64,000 nucleotides of DNA from Anoplopoma fimbria (taxonomy: Eukaryota > Chordata > Actinopteri > Perciformes > Anoplopomatidae), in NCBI RefSeq assembly GCF_027596085.1, contig NC_072465.1:14002857-14066856 (forward strand), read 5' to 3'. Every line of letters starts with the position of its first letter. The stretch's first letter is position 1. A program made the position numbers and the translations under genes. The notes below the pieces were generated by a model. It worked only from the letters and a program-made list of their open reading frames with translations, was not told the DNA's origin and made no database searches. Below, piece after piece: positions 11,862 through 23,613 of the stretch.

Positions 11862-12156
11862 GCGCATGGAGACGAGTGGAGCTTCATGGGGCTTGAGCCA
11901 CGGGCCGGCCACGCGCGAGCTCAAGCGCGTCAACAGAAATTGGATGGGGGAGAGAGGAGGAGCTTTGACGTGGAGGTTAAAACCCAGAGCCCCCGCAGAG
12001 TGACCCACACTGAGACTCTGTGGGACGGCTCTACACCGGGAGACACCATAGACAGACACTTCAGCGCTGTTTGACAGCAGACGGAGAGATCAAAACTGTG
12101 AAATAAAAATATCATCTGCCAACTTCCTGAGGAGGTCCCGGGACACACCAGCACGG
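11700..12156 (+). promoter_or_regulatory. neurod4 promoter and probable non-coding exon 1
   Basis: GC-rich, CpG-containing DNA (a NotI site near 11732, an ACGCGC...GCGCGT inverted pair at 11911-11930, inverted CCAAT at 11939-11943). It leads to a good splice donor at 12157 (CACGG then GTATGT). The matching acceptor is at 13848-13849, just before the ATG. A non-coding first exon followed by one coding exon is the usual NeuroD gene plan. The exact transcription start is not visible, but probably lies between 11950 and 12060. Confidence 0.5.
11811..11861 (+). repeat. (CA)n microsatellite in the neurod4 promoter region
   Basis: About 46 bp of CA ending in CGCACGCGC, roughly 200-300 bp upstream of the likely start. 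Confidence 0.95.
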
Positions 12157-13849
12157 GTATGTTTCAAAGAGGTTTTCAAAAATAATTTAATTAATTTATG
12201 TTGCCTGGAAGAAGTTATAGGACTCGTTTTTGTGTGTATTTTCAATTTATTTTTCTATATAGTTTTTGACTAACAGTATGTCACAGGATTTTCAACTAAA
12301 ACACCGCAAATCAACAGGCAATGAATAAATCCAATGAAAACATACGTAGAAAAGGCTTATTCTTATATGCTTTAGTCGACAAGAAATGTGTGGCGAGGCA
12401 TTTATATTTGGGCGTTTGAAAATGTCTGATTTCGATTCAATCTGAGTCGTCTGTCACTGATCTGGGAACGTCGATGTTTCCTTTAATCCCATGGTCGTCG
12501 CTTCATCCACAGAGAAAATCCTGCGATGCCCCAGATTGGAGTCCTGTCAGTTACTTTATCTCGCTGGGGGCATTATCAGTTCACAAGTTGTCCGGGATTA
12601 CCCTGAGAGAGGGGGGAGAAAACGAATACAAACACATAATGTATGCATAAAAATGCAAAGAGGCATTACTCAAAGGTACACTAATTATTTTAAATTGCGC
12701 ATTCTTGTGGCGGTCGATCACTTAGCACTGTGTCGGAGGAGCGCGCGTAAGAGGGAACTGTCCAGTGCTGAAACAGTTTGAGGATTGCTGAGAGTCACGG
12801 TTTAAAAATGACTTTTTATTGTTATTAAAGTCAGAATCGGTGGATGAAATATTATACTCACAGGCTCCAGGTTAAATCATTTACAGGGTCGTAGACATGA
12901 CCTTAGAAATACTAAAGTCCCCCTCGGTGCTGCTGCATAAAGATGTGATCAGACACCAAAAAGAAGAATTCAAAACGTTCCATATATTTAGATTTTTATA
13001 CATTTTCATTAACACGAAGGACAGTGTGAGGTGGAGAAATACAAAATCCATTATTTTGTATTGCCCTCAAAGTAATCATATTCAAGCTCTAGTCTTAAAA
13101 TTCAGAAACCTCTACAAAATACCCACAATGTGTATGTTTGTATTGTATGTGAATATCCTGTTTAATACAAAAGAAAAAAGAGATTCCCAGAAAAAATAAT
13201 AATGAGGACTTAGCTCCAGTCCTGATCCTTTGCCTTGTCATAATTCTTTATCAAAAACAAGCCAGGGAAGAGAAACCATTCAGTCAACTGATTTATGAAG
13301 AGCATCCTGAATACTACTAATCATTCAGCCCGGTGTTTTCCTGACATTGTGGTAGTTTTCCACGTCATTTTAGTATCATTACATACTGGTAAGAGCAGTC
13401 AAAGACAGCATTAAGAGTTTGCAGGTTTTTGAGTATAAACAATGATGGTTTATTATTTAGAGGTGGACAAAGTATCATATGCTTTAAGTAAAAGTATGGA
13501 TGCAATCATCGTTTGGTTGTAACTAGCTGAGTTGGTAGTTTAACTTATTGTATGACAAGACATATATTTACAAACGTGTCATTATGTAAGTATAATCTAA
13601 AGATACAAATTAGCTAGCAGGTGAATAAAATAACAATATTAAAAAAAAATAGAAATACTTAAGTTAAGTGCCAATATACCTTCAAAGTTGTACTTGATGC
13701 AGTACTTAGTTTTACTTTGCGTTACTAGCAGTAAATAGTTACTTTTGACCCCTGCCATTATTCTGCTGAAGTTGTTAGTGTTGATGGAAAAAACGTTTTT
13801 GGCTGCACAGCACTCGTGTTTGACAAATATGTTATCTTGTTTTTTATAG
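12157..13849 (+). other. neurod4 intron 1
   Basis: Donor GTATGT at 12157 and acceptor TTTTTTATAG ending at 13849. It contains degraded copies of the dispersed AAGTACTT repeat (about 13452-13760) and no supported exon. Confidence 0.5.
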
Positions 13850-13853
13850 TACC

Positions 13854-14851
13854 ATGATGATTAAACCATACGTGAGACAAGGCGAGGGGGAGGAGGCCGT
13901 GAGCCCTCTGCAGTGGATGGATGGAGACATGAGCTCACCGGATGGAGATGCATCTGTCTCGTCACACTGCTACAGAGCAGGTGGAGTGAACCAACAGGAC
14001 AGGGAGATGGGGAGTGAGGATGCACAGGAGGACGAGGAGGATGAGGAGGAGGGACAGGAGGACGAAAACGAGTCCAAGCGACGCGGGCCCAAGAAAAAGC
14101 GGATAACAAAGGGCCGACAGGAGCGATTCCGTGCGAGACGTGTAAAGGCCAACGCCAGGGAGCGTTCGCGTATGCACGGTCTAAATGACGCACTGGAGAA
14201 CCTGCGCACCATCATGCCATGTCACTCCAAAACACAGAAACTGTCCAAGATCGAGACGTTACGGCTGGCCCGCAACTACATCTGCGCTCTGTCCGAGGCC
14301 CTGGAGGGGGGCCTCTCCACAGAGAGCAGGGCCTTCATGGAGACTCTGTGTAAGGGCCTCTCTCAGCCCACCAGCAACCTGGTGGCCGGCTGCCTGCAGC
14401 TGGGACCGGCCTCTGGTGCCGGGATGAGGCCTGAGGACAGACACAGAGTCCGGGCAGCACCGGCTCCTCTCGGTGGCGTTGTGGGCTACTCCTCTCCAGG
14501 ACTGCCAAGTCCGCCGTATGGCACCTTTGACTCTGCTCACTTGCTTCACCTGAGGGCCATGAAAGGAGGAGTGTACGAGAATCACTCGCCAAATGAGTAT
14601 AACACCGGCGGTGTGGGGACCCCTCCGTACGACGGCCCCCTACACCACCTCTGAGCATCAGCAGTAACCTGATGCCCAAACAGGAGCCTTCACCCCACTA
14701 CCCACCCCCTCACCACTACTCCCCCTCCCCTGTGGACCAGGGCCTGTATCAGACTCAGACCGGCTATAACGGACACTTGGAGGGGCCCTATGACTCCTAC
14801 CATCCACAGCACATGCCCCCCCGACAGATTACCTCTGTCTACAGAGACTAA
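13854..14851 (+). CDS. neurod4: NeuroD4-like proneural bHLH transcription factor, with a one-base frameshift near the C-terminus
   Basis: A single coding exon starts at [10 protein letters not shown], four bases after the acceptor. Residues 54-73 are acidic and 76-83 are a basic nuclear signal (RRGPKKKR). The bHLH spans about 97-151 ([24 protein letters not shown], loop, [22 protein letters not shown]). The NeuroD-family block [22 protein letters not shown] follows. [13 protein letters not shown] and the early QWMDGDMSS point to NeuroD4 rather than NeuroD1/2/6. The family binds E-boxes with E-proteins and drives neuronal and retinal differentiation. The literal frame stops at 14652-14654. After the C run 14636-14640 the next frame carries the expected tail ([20 protein letters not shown]...) to a TAA at 14849-14851, so one base is missing there. 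The residue after NYI in helix 2 is Cys where family members usually have Trp. Confidence 0.88.
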
Positions 14852-15649
14852 GACGGATCAGGAGAGTCCACTCTGTTTCAGCCATCAGTTCAACCTGACT
14901 GCTCGTCTTCACTCTTCAAACCTATGAACACTGACTGAAGGATCGGTCTCTCCCAGTAGACAGTCTGCTAGTAGAGGAACTGTAGAGTAAAAATGGTTTG
15001 TTAACATGTGTGCACGTAGACTAGCACTGCTGAACATACATAAATAACACAATTAAAAATACTTGACTGAAACCAACACTTTTTCTCAAGACACTGATTA
15101 CCAAATAATATAAGTGTCCTAACAGGATACAAGCACTTCTAATTTAGCTTTGGTAACATCAGATATTCTACATTAATTAAAGGTATTTTTATTTATTCTC
15201 TAATTTAATACAGTATATATGGACTTTGTTCTGATTTGCAGGTGTGTGTCTGGTTTTCCTTTTGTACATATTTATGGCCAAGCCCTCCCTTTGTTTGCTA
15301 CTTAGACTGATAGTTGATATTACTTTTGTGTCCTTTTCTTTGTTTATTACAGTATTTCATGTTTTGCACTCCAAAAAATATTCAGAGGTCGATTTTTTTA
15401 CCTTATCTGGTTGATTTTTGGAAGCTGTGTCTCCAGAAGGAAGATGCTTTGATTAAACAAAGATCAAGGTGGAGAGGCAAAAATTTAAATCTCAGGTTCA
15501 TATTAAGAAAATTGATGTCTAATTTTCAACAAATTTACATTGGATACAATGTTATTTTTCTGTCTTTTTCATTTCTGTTGTTTTTTTGAAAATTTGATGT
15601 TATTAAAATATTTTAAAAAGTCAATCAGTTGGATTGTTGGGTTTACTTT

Positions 15650-15780
15650 TTGACAGACAGACAGACAGAGAGACAGAGAGACGGATAGACGGACAGACAG
15701 ACAGATGGACAGAGAGACAGACAGATAGACAGATGGACAGAGAGACAGACAGATAGACAGACAGACAGACGGACGGATAT
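15650..15780 (+). repeat. (GACA/GATA)n interrupted tetranucleotide tract
   Basis: About 130 bp of GACA units with GATA, GAGA and GGAC variants, just downstream of the neurod4 3' UTR. Confidence 0.95.
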
Positions 15781-16030
15781 TCGTTCTCTTTTTGTCTCAT
15801 ATAACAAAATCAATTCGGCATCATCAGCGAGCGACTTTGTTCCTCATTTTTCTCCCCAGATCTTTGTGGTTTAGCTTCACTAATCCTTTGGCCGTCTTTT
15901 AATGAAAGGGCGGATGTGCGAGGCAGGATTGTAAGATAAAGATTTATGATTAACATGGCTGCCGGGCCATGCAGGCGCTCCTCTTCCCTGACACTGGGAC
16001 GGCATAATCCTGTCCTGACATCCACTCAGA
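15780..16030. promoter_or_regulatory. Candidate conserved non-coding block 3' of neurod4
   Basis: Complex, non-repetitive sequence with AT-rich homeodomain-like and GATAAAG-type words (for example AAGATAAAGATTTATGATTA near 15932-15951) in otherwise low-complexity surroundings. No coding frame is supported. Inference only. Confidence 0.22.
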
Positions 16031-18229
16031 CCACAACTTAACATTCACATATGTAATAAACACATGTCTGTACATTTATACCGTTGACCTTTCATATATA
16101 CTGTACACATACATTCAGGAACATACAAATGTGTAATGCTGTATCTAGATAAAGGTTTATTTGGTTTTAAATACCTGACTTTCCTTTTTTATGGGGAATG
16201 AATCTGATGATTGAAAAGTAATAGAAAAACATTAAGTGATAACAGGCGGAAAAGAGAAAATTATAGAGCAACTGGCTGAGTAGAAAAATATTGGCCTAGA
16301 AATGTACTGTCAAAGTGGGGATAACAATGAAAAAAAAGAACAAAGATCTGATCTAAGAGCAGCCACTTCTGTTGATTCATGGTCCAGGCTGGTCAGTGTG
16401 AGGACCACCCACTGAGAGGTCAGTTAGAGGGGGTCACAAGGTCACACTGGGTCATGGCTCACTGGTGGGAATGGTCTGAAAAAGTCATGGTCACCAGTTG
16501 AATAATTTTTTTGCTGGTCAAATCGTCTTCCTGTTTATTTCTGCAAACTGTTCACCACAGCTTTCCATTTAGAACAGTGAGTGTTTGGTAAGTATGATGT
16601 TAGAGGTTATAGTATGGATGAAATGTTCATAATCCTGATAAACATGCTGACGAACATCCCACGCTTGACCTGCGCTGGGAGAAATATATCACTTTGTTTT
16701 CACAAGGATTAGTATAAGCCTGTGTGTGTTTGTAGAGCATTTGCACTACTAACCAGGGGAACCAGGGACTAACTTTGTAGGGGACGGATGAATAACAAAA
16801 ACACGGCATCTCTCTGCTTTTTGAAGGCACAGACTATCTTCAGACAGGACGTCTGACCTTGGATATGTGGGACATTCCTTACTTATCCACATGATAGATG
16901 ATATACCGTTGATAGACCAATGTTTTAGAGGGAATAAAAGATTTGTCATCTCAAAAGGCCACTTTTTCACCCAAGACAAACAAAGGGCTGAATTGGCCCT
17001 TTTTGACCCATGACCCCTCTGACTGTGACTCAAGATGATCTAAATGAGCCCATGATGGCAGCAGAGATGTTTCACGTGCTACTACTATCTCATTTCTGTA
17101 AAAGCCATATTTAATCTCAGATAGACACATTCCTGGTTAAAGGAACATTTCGGTAATGACTTATTTTACAGGTCCAAATTGTAATTGGTTTCCTGGTAAT
17201 TTGGAGCTAATCATACAGTAAAAAAATAAAGATAGTGTTAATTGCAAGTGTAACTAAGTATTTTACTCAGTGCACAGGTCATCTGAGCATACACAAATGT
17301 TACATTTGTTTACAGCTATACATACAATTCAAAATGTATGGAGAATAAAGTTCATTATAATAAATTAATAGTTACTATGGTTTGAATGAGCACTTCTTTC
17401 AAAGGAAATTTATATTTTTCCTATAAGCCTCACTTTACAAATTGGAAATCATGAACCAATAAAACAAACATTACAAGGTTTTGATTTTTCATATTGCAGC
17501 TTGTTACTACCTGATTATTATGTGTAAGTCAACTATATAATATAATATATAGGGAATGTGTTGGATTTAGTAGGTCTGTGAAACACACAGAAAACATTGT
17601 GCGTGCATGGCTACGTTATTTGGGATAAAACAGTATTAAGCAGCTGATCGGAGCTCAGTGTCTGAATGGTTGCATTAACTCACTAATCCTGAAGGGAGAG
17701 GGGCAGTCGGGGCAGCAGCTCATCATCTCCTCTGCTGCACGACAACATGCAGCTATTGTGAACTGAGTCCAAAACAAAGCATCCAATCGAGATAAAGACT
17801 CACTCAGGGACCAATCAAAGTATCTTATTTTTAATTAAGTTCAGGAAGAAGTATCCTGTCCTGTTTATGGCCCTGAAGAAAGCTTAAGCTATGCATTTGT
17901 TAGAATCTACTCTATAAATGAGGAGAGTAGAATTACACTGCCACCAAGTGGTGAAAGCTTTTCTGAAATAAAATCATCAGTTGGATGAGAGATGAGCACT
18001 TGGCCACTAGGTGTCCCTAGAAGACAACCTGCTGTAACTGTGAAGTGAGGCTGAGGCCTTCTGGAAATACTGTAGTAGAAAGAGAGATACACGATCCCTT
18101 CACTACTTGGCTTTTCAGCACTTGTGGGTGATTGAAATTCAGTTATTACTGTTAAACACAATCTCCTGGAAAAGCTAACAGCCTTTTTAGTGTTCAAACT
18201 AAACATTTGACATTTAATTTACACAAGGT

Positions 18230-18540
18230 AGAGACGAATAATAGACAAAACATTAGGTGAAATTTCATCTGCCAAATACAGCGTGCCGGCAGAGTGAGGA
18301 GTGGGAATAAAATTAACCTATTTACATGTAAACTGGTTGATGGAGTGTGTTTGGATCAGAATAATCAGGCTAATGAAGGTACCCGGGGACTCCGCTCTAT
18401 CAGAAATCTGCATGCTGTCCTCTCCAGCTAGCGATCGTATAAAACTCTGTAATTATTTACCGTGAAAGGACATGAAAAAGGATTAATCAAGGAAATCTGA
18501 CTGATTAAATCTTCAAAGGCTGCACTGAAGAGCAAGGCCT
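18230..18540. promoter_or_regulatory. Candidate conserved non-coding block
   Basis: A complex stretch with homeodomain-like cores (GCTAATGA, TAATTA, GATTAATC) and few homopolymers, unlike its surroundings. No splice-framed ORF. Conservation cannot be tested here. Confidence 0.22.
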
Positions 18541-19648
18541 AATAGGGAAGAGGGATGTGGTTGGTGCTTTTATCCTTGAGGTGGAAAACAACCAAGAACA
18601 AAAGCAGACAGTGCTCTCCAGGACTGCTGGCACCGTGGGCTGAAAAGGAGCCAAAACAATGTTGGAATACAACACAACTGGCTCTACTTGAAGTAAAACT
18701 TTTATTTGGGTTGAATTCTATTGTTTGATAATTTTCACTTTGATTTTGTTCGATAATGCGTTTAAAGATAATGAGACAAATTATTTTGATGTAATTGGGT
18801 TCTTCTGCAAAATCTACAATCAAACACAAAATTGTATTAGTTGCATCATAAACTGACGCTCTAATAATGTTTAAAAACATTTACCAATAATGATACAAAA
18901 AATCTTAAATATAAGACTTTTACTTGACTTTACATTCACGTATTACTATTTTTACTTAAAGGATCTGAATACTTATTATACAGATACAAATGAGTGTTTT
19001 TTATCAACAAGAAAATAAGTGCAAGTTCAGGAGGGAGATCATACAACAAGTTAGATAAAGAAAGTCAGAAATCTAAGATCCCTCCCCTATTTTTCCAAAA
19101 CTGTGTTCAATAATCAAAAATACATTTCTATATTAATGTCAGGAAAATACAGATTTTTCTGGATTGATCTGTATCTATCAAAGGTTCATATTCTTAGTCA
19201 TTTGGGGGAAGAAGTGTACTTTTGAACCAGTTAATGATCTTCTAAAGCAAGTTTCCAACAGTTGGCCTTTTTTTACCTCCTTCTGAGAATAGATGTCTGT
19301 CTCAATGTATAAAGTGTCCTATTACTTATGGACTATTAATTATCTGAGACAAATGCAAACCTGGGCAAAAAAATGATGTGAACAGAGAGTTGTAAAAACT
19401 GCATCGTTGTGGCCTACAGTGGTTTAATTAGCTGGTTGAATGAGCTGTTACGTCATCCAAACAGTGCCACATGTCGAGGGGAAGTGAGACCACATAAACA
19501 TCGATGAGCCATTTATAGATCAGAAGAAGAGGAAGGCAACGTCCTGCATTTCTCTTCCGGATTTAATGGTGAGTGTTCTTGTAAAAATGTTATTGCAGAA
19601 AGAGAGAGAGAGAATGGTTTAGAGAAGAGCGACCCTGGGGGGGAGGAA

Positions 19649-19716
19649 TCAGTGTGTGTATGTGTGTGTGTGTGCGTGTGTGTGTTTGTGTGTGTCTGTG
19701 TGCGTGTGTGTGTGTG

Positions 19717-19790
<74 letters not shown>

Positions 19791-19918
19791 AGTAGCCCCC
19801 TGGCGAAATGTGCTTACTGCTCCAGATTCCCGTCCTTCCCCACTGTCCCTTAACCTAACCCCCGCTGGCATGTTGCCAGAGTGTGTTTGTGTGTGTGTCT
19901 GTGTGTGTGTGTGTCCAG
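19649..19918 (+). repeat. Two neighbouring (TG)n tracts
   Basis: An interrupted tract at 19649-19786 (TG with CG and TT variants) and a second one at about 19879-19914. Predicted proteins in this area are repeat artefacts. Confidence 0.97.
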
Positions 19919-21473
19919 AATATGCAAATTAAATAAAAGTGAAGGTGTCTGCCTCAAATTAGACGAGGTTGTGAGTTTACATGGGCATCTCTCTCTCTCT
20001 CAGAAGTGTCACAGCGGGATCCTGCCAAGCCAGACGGGACTGTGCCATAACTGCTTTTACTGCTCGCATTAAACACTTTTTTAAAAAACGTTTTTTTTTC
20101 TTAACAGCCTATCTCATTTACACAAGAGCACTTCACATAGCCTACTGAATGCCATTAAGATGTTAATATATCTTTGATGGCCTGTACTTAACCCGACATT
20201 TATCCATATTCTGTAAGGTGAGTTGTAAATTGCAGGAGGCAGAGCAGAACTGATTCTTCTTCACAGGACTTTTAGCATTTCAGAATTAGGCTGACATTTA
20301 CTCGACATTGCGCCATGCGTCAGTCTCACCTCAATCTTCGGCTCCTGCTCCTCCACCTAATACTCTCCTGCCTCCCTGAAACAACCCATGCAAGCAGATT
20401 TATGATATCCAATCTGAATTTACACTTACTGGCAAGCGTGGAATCGACATGCTAGCATACAGGAGCCCAGCGGTATCATGTTTGTGAATTTTGTGTGACT
20501 ATGTTCATCTCACAGCCATCCATATTTGAATTCGTCATCCAGCTATTCCAACACTTCACTTTGGGTGTTTCACTGGATGACAAATTGAAATGCATAATGA
20601 GTGACTGAGAGTGTTTTGGATCAGCGTTTTAACGAAGGACACATATGGTTAAAAAAGTTACCTCCTGATGTTTGATGTTTTTCTCTGTGCAATGTGACTT
20701 TAGAAAAGGAACGGAATCTGTAGGCTGTTAAAAAGAGTTGGGGAAATAAGTGAGTGCATTTTCATTCACACTTCACACTCAAATTAACCTCTGATAAAAA
20801 AAATTGTTTGATCACCTGGTTAACGTCTTGTAGTAGTGAAGAAATGTGTTTTTTGCAGCAATAAAAATGTAAAATGCGTCCACTCTCATTGCCGTCGTTT
20901 TCATCCTCAGTAGGCTGCTGGTGTCTTTAGTGAAAAAACGCTATAATAGTCCAACCGTTTACTGCCTGCCCAGGAACCACACAGCAGAAATTCAAAGTTA
21001 GCGACTGACTGGTAAACTAAGTGGAGCATTGAGCAGCTCAAGAGCCATATATTTCCCCCACGAGACGGTTGAAACAAAAACAGAGCTAATAGAGAGTGAA
21101 TATTGGACGTTAAGGTTGCTCAGATTTCTAAAAAGTGTTTGCTAACGCACTTGCAACAGTCACTTTTTGTATATTGTTTATTTGATCCATTTAACATATC
21201 TGAGAAAGAAACCTGTTGGGCAGAGTCATTTGTGAGAACCCATTTCCTAAGAAACAACATATCTGCCTCAAAGCCATTTGTTTAATCCGCCGATCACATT
21301 TCCCTTTGCTTCACCATGTCAACATCTGCTTCCTCTCCATCATGTCTCTCAAGTTTCTACTGCTTGCCACCTTCCTGCTCCTCAACAACACACACACTCC
21401 AATCCTTGTTTCGTCTGATCTGCCATCCGTCGCTGGGTCCCCCTCCTCTCTGTCCTGCCCCTCCTTTTCATAA

Positions 21474-21501
<28 letters not shown>
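21474..21501 (+). repeat. (CT)n microsatellite
   Basis: About 28 bp of CT in a pyrimidine-rich stretch. Confidence 0.95.
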
Positions 21502-21505
<4 letters not shown>

Positions 21506-22817
21506 GTATCTCCCTCCTTCCACAGTTGTCCTCACATATTAGGTTCCACCGTCCTAAGAGGCAGAATTAGCCTCTGGAATCTCGTGCACTTGTTTCCTTC
21601 GCTCCCTGGAAAGAGGTGACGGCAGGAAGGAGAAAAAACAAAAAACAAAAGAGAAAACACAGAGAAACAATAGAATAGATTAAAAGCAATCTGAAAAAAG
21701 AAAGAGACTGTGAGGAAGATGAAGAAGCTGAACATCAAGCCGCCTGCTGTTTGATGCAGATACACTGAGGACATGTGGCTGCCTGTGTCGAGCATTTCCC
21801 TCTCCACTCTCCAGCTGACTGGTGCGAGGTCTACGCTCATGTCGCTGAGTGCTACTTTATTTATCTCTTCACAGTAACGCGAGCGTACTTGTACTAATTC
21901 CACTCAAAGAGGAGTTCTGTCTATATTACTTAATGCTGGCTGACACACTGAGGTTTGGACTCTCTGACGGACTTTGGAGCTGGTGAAGAACAGAGGGCGA
22001 CTAATGTGGGGCTCAGGTAAGATCATCACCGACTACTGAGCGATCCAAAACCACCCACAACCCTGAGCATTCCCCCTTTGATCACCTTAAAATGAACCGA
22101 GAGGTGGATAAGCCGGGATCCCCTCATTATTGCAATATTCTGAGCAGAAACAAAGAGTGAGCGACAGTCTTCCACGAAGCTTTGAAGGTTTCTCTCTTTG
22201 ATGAAAGTTAGGGAAGTCTCTAACAAACCTCAGCTCTCAGGCAAGAGTTTGCACTTGGACCTGATCTGACCTTTCACATACATCATCGGTATGATGCAGG
22301 GAAGGAATGATGGATAAAGGGAGTGTGAAGGAGGGAAAAGAGAGAAAGTGTTTAGGCTTAAATAAGGAGGGCACTGTCTGTGCACTTTGCAACATTCCTG
22401 GCTAAATTGTTCTTTCATCAGCATCACGATGAGAGTTTGGCAGACGCAGGAGAAATAATGAGCAATGTGTGATGAAGTGCAAGAAGTTTTCTATGTTATA
22501 AGTTTGGGATTCAAATGTGCTGGAAACAGATATTCAATAAAATACAAATAACTAATGTCGGCCAAGGAAGACATGTAATTGGTTGTAACATGGCTAATAA
22601 CAAAGATTAACAAGATTCAAAATATTTGACTGGGTCATATACACATGTATGTCTAGACTTAAAAAAGAAGCAAATTCAGTAGAGTTAAAGGAATTCATCA
22701 GAGATCAGGAATAAGTCATGAGTGCCTTTCATAAAGTATTAACATTTTTAAGTCCCTCCCTGTAAACATGACATCCATGGAAACAATTTTCCTATGTTAA
22801 AAAAATGTTTTCTTTAA

Positions 22818-23016
22818 TTAAAGATCCACTTACCAGCTTCTCCTGGGGCTTTAAACTAGTTTCATTGTCTTCTTCCGTATATGAAGTAGACTCATGTGAT
22901 CATGTGACATTGATCCCCAGTCTTGTAATTAGAGTTGGTCCTAATGGGGGGGGATTGTAACTCCTGTATCTGATGTGGTTGAAAGCCCCAGAAAAAACTA
23001 GTAAGAGGATCCTTAA
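22818..23016. mobile_element. Short MITE with TTAA target duplication
   Basis: A 191-bp element (22822-23012) lies between two TTAA copies (22818-22821 and 23013-23016). Its ends are inverted repeats: left AGATCCACTTACCAG...TCCTGGGGCTTT, right (reversed) GGATCCTCTTACTAG...TTCTGGGGCTTT. TTAA sites are used by piggyBac- and Kolobok-type transposases; none is encoded here, so it would be moved in trans. Confidence 0.7.
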
Positions 23017-23581
23017 GTCGAGTGGTTTTTTCCAAGGTCAAGAATACACTTTCACACTCACATTTCAAAAGTAAAACTGCAGTTTTTAATCAAGTTCAGT
23101 TGTTTTCTAACATGTACTTTTGAGGATGTTCTGCCTTGTGTATAATCTGTATAGGAAACTAAAATATCTGTATATAGAGGGAGGATTACCAACAAGAAAA
23201 GTGCATGTTGTTAGTTGACTTGCAGCTCAGCTCAGACAGTTTATATTCAGTCAAAATGTATTTTTCCATGACAAATTTACAACAATAGATATTTACAAAT
23301 GTTTGTTATCTTCACCAGGAGAACCACGTGACTGGTCACCTGTGTGTCTGGGTGTGGGTGTGCCCCTCCACCGTCCACAGCCAATCTCGCATTCTGCTAC
23401 AGCAGACTGCATAACATTTTGGGTGGCCAGTTATGGCTAAATGATCAAGGACCTCTCCTGGTTGCAATGACTCATGCTTTCTCAAAACACCTTTTATTAC
23501 CTGTTTATCTGCCACTGCCATTGACTGCCTGCTGGCCAGCGCTTTGCGGTAAATTTGAAGATTTAATTTTCTTTTTGGCAA

Positions 23582-23584
<3 letters not shown>

Positions 23585-23612
<28 letters not shown>

Positions 23613-23613
23613 G
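23585..23613 (+). repeat. (TG)n microsatellite
   Basis: About 28 bp of TG directly visible. Confidence 0.95.

Noticed and set aside
13861..14679. Several ORFs opposite and out of frame within neurod4
   Set aside because: Shadows of the GC-rich bHLH exon; the plus-strand frame carries all recognisable domains.
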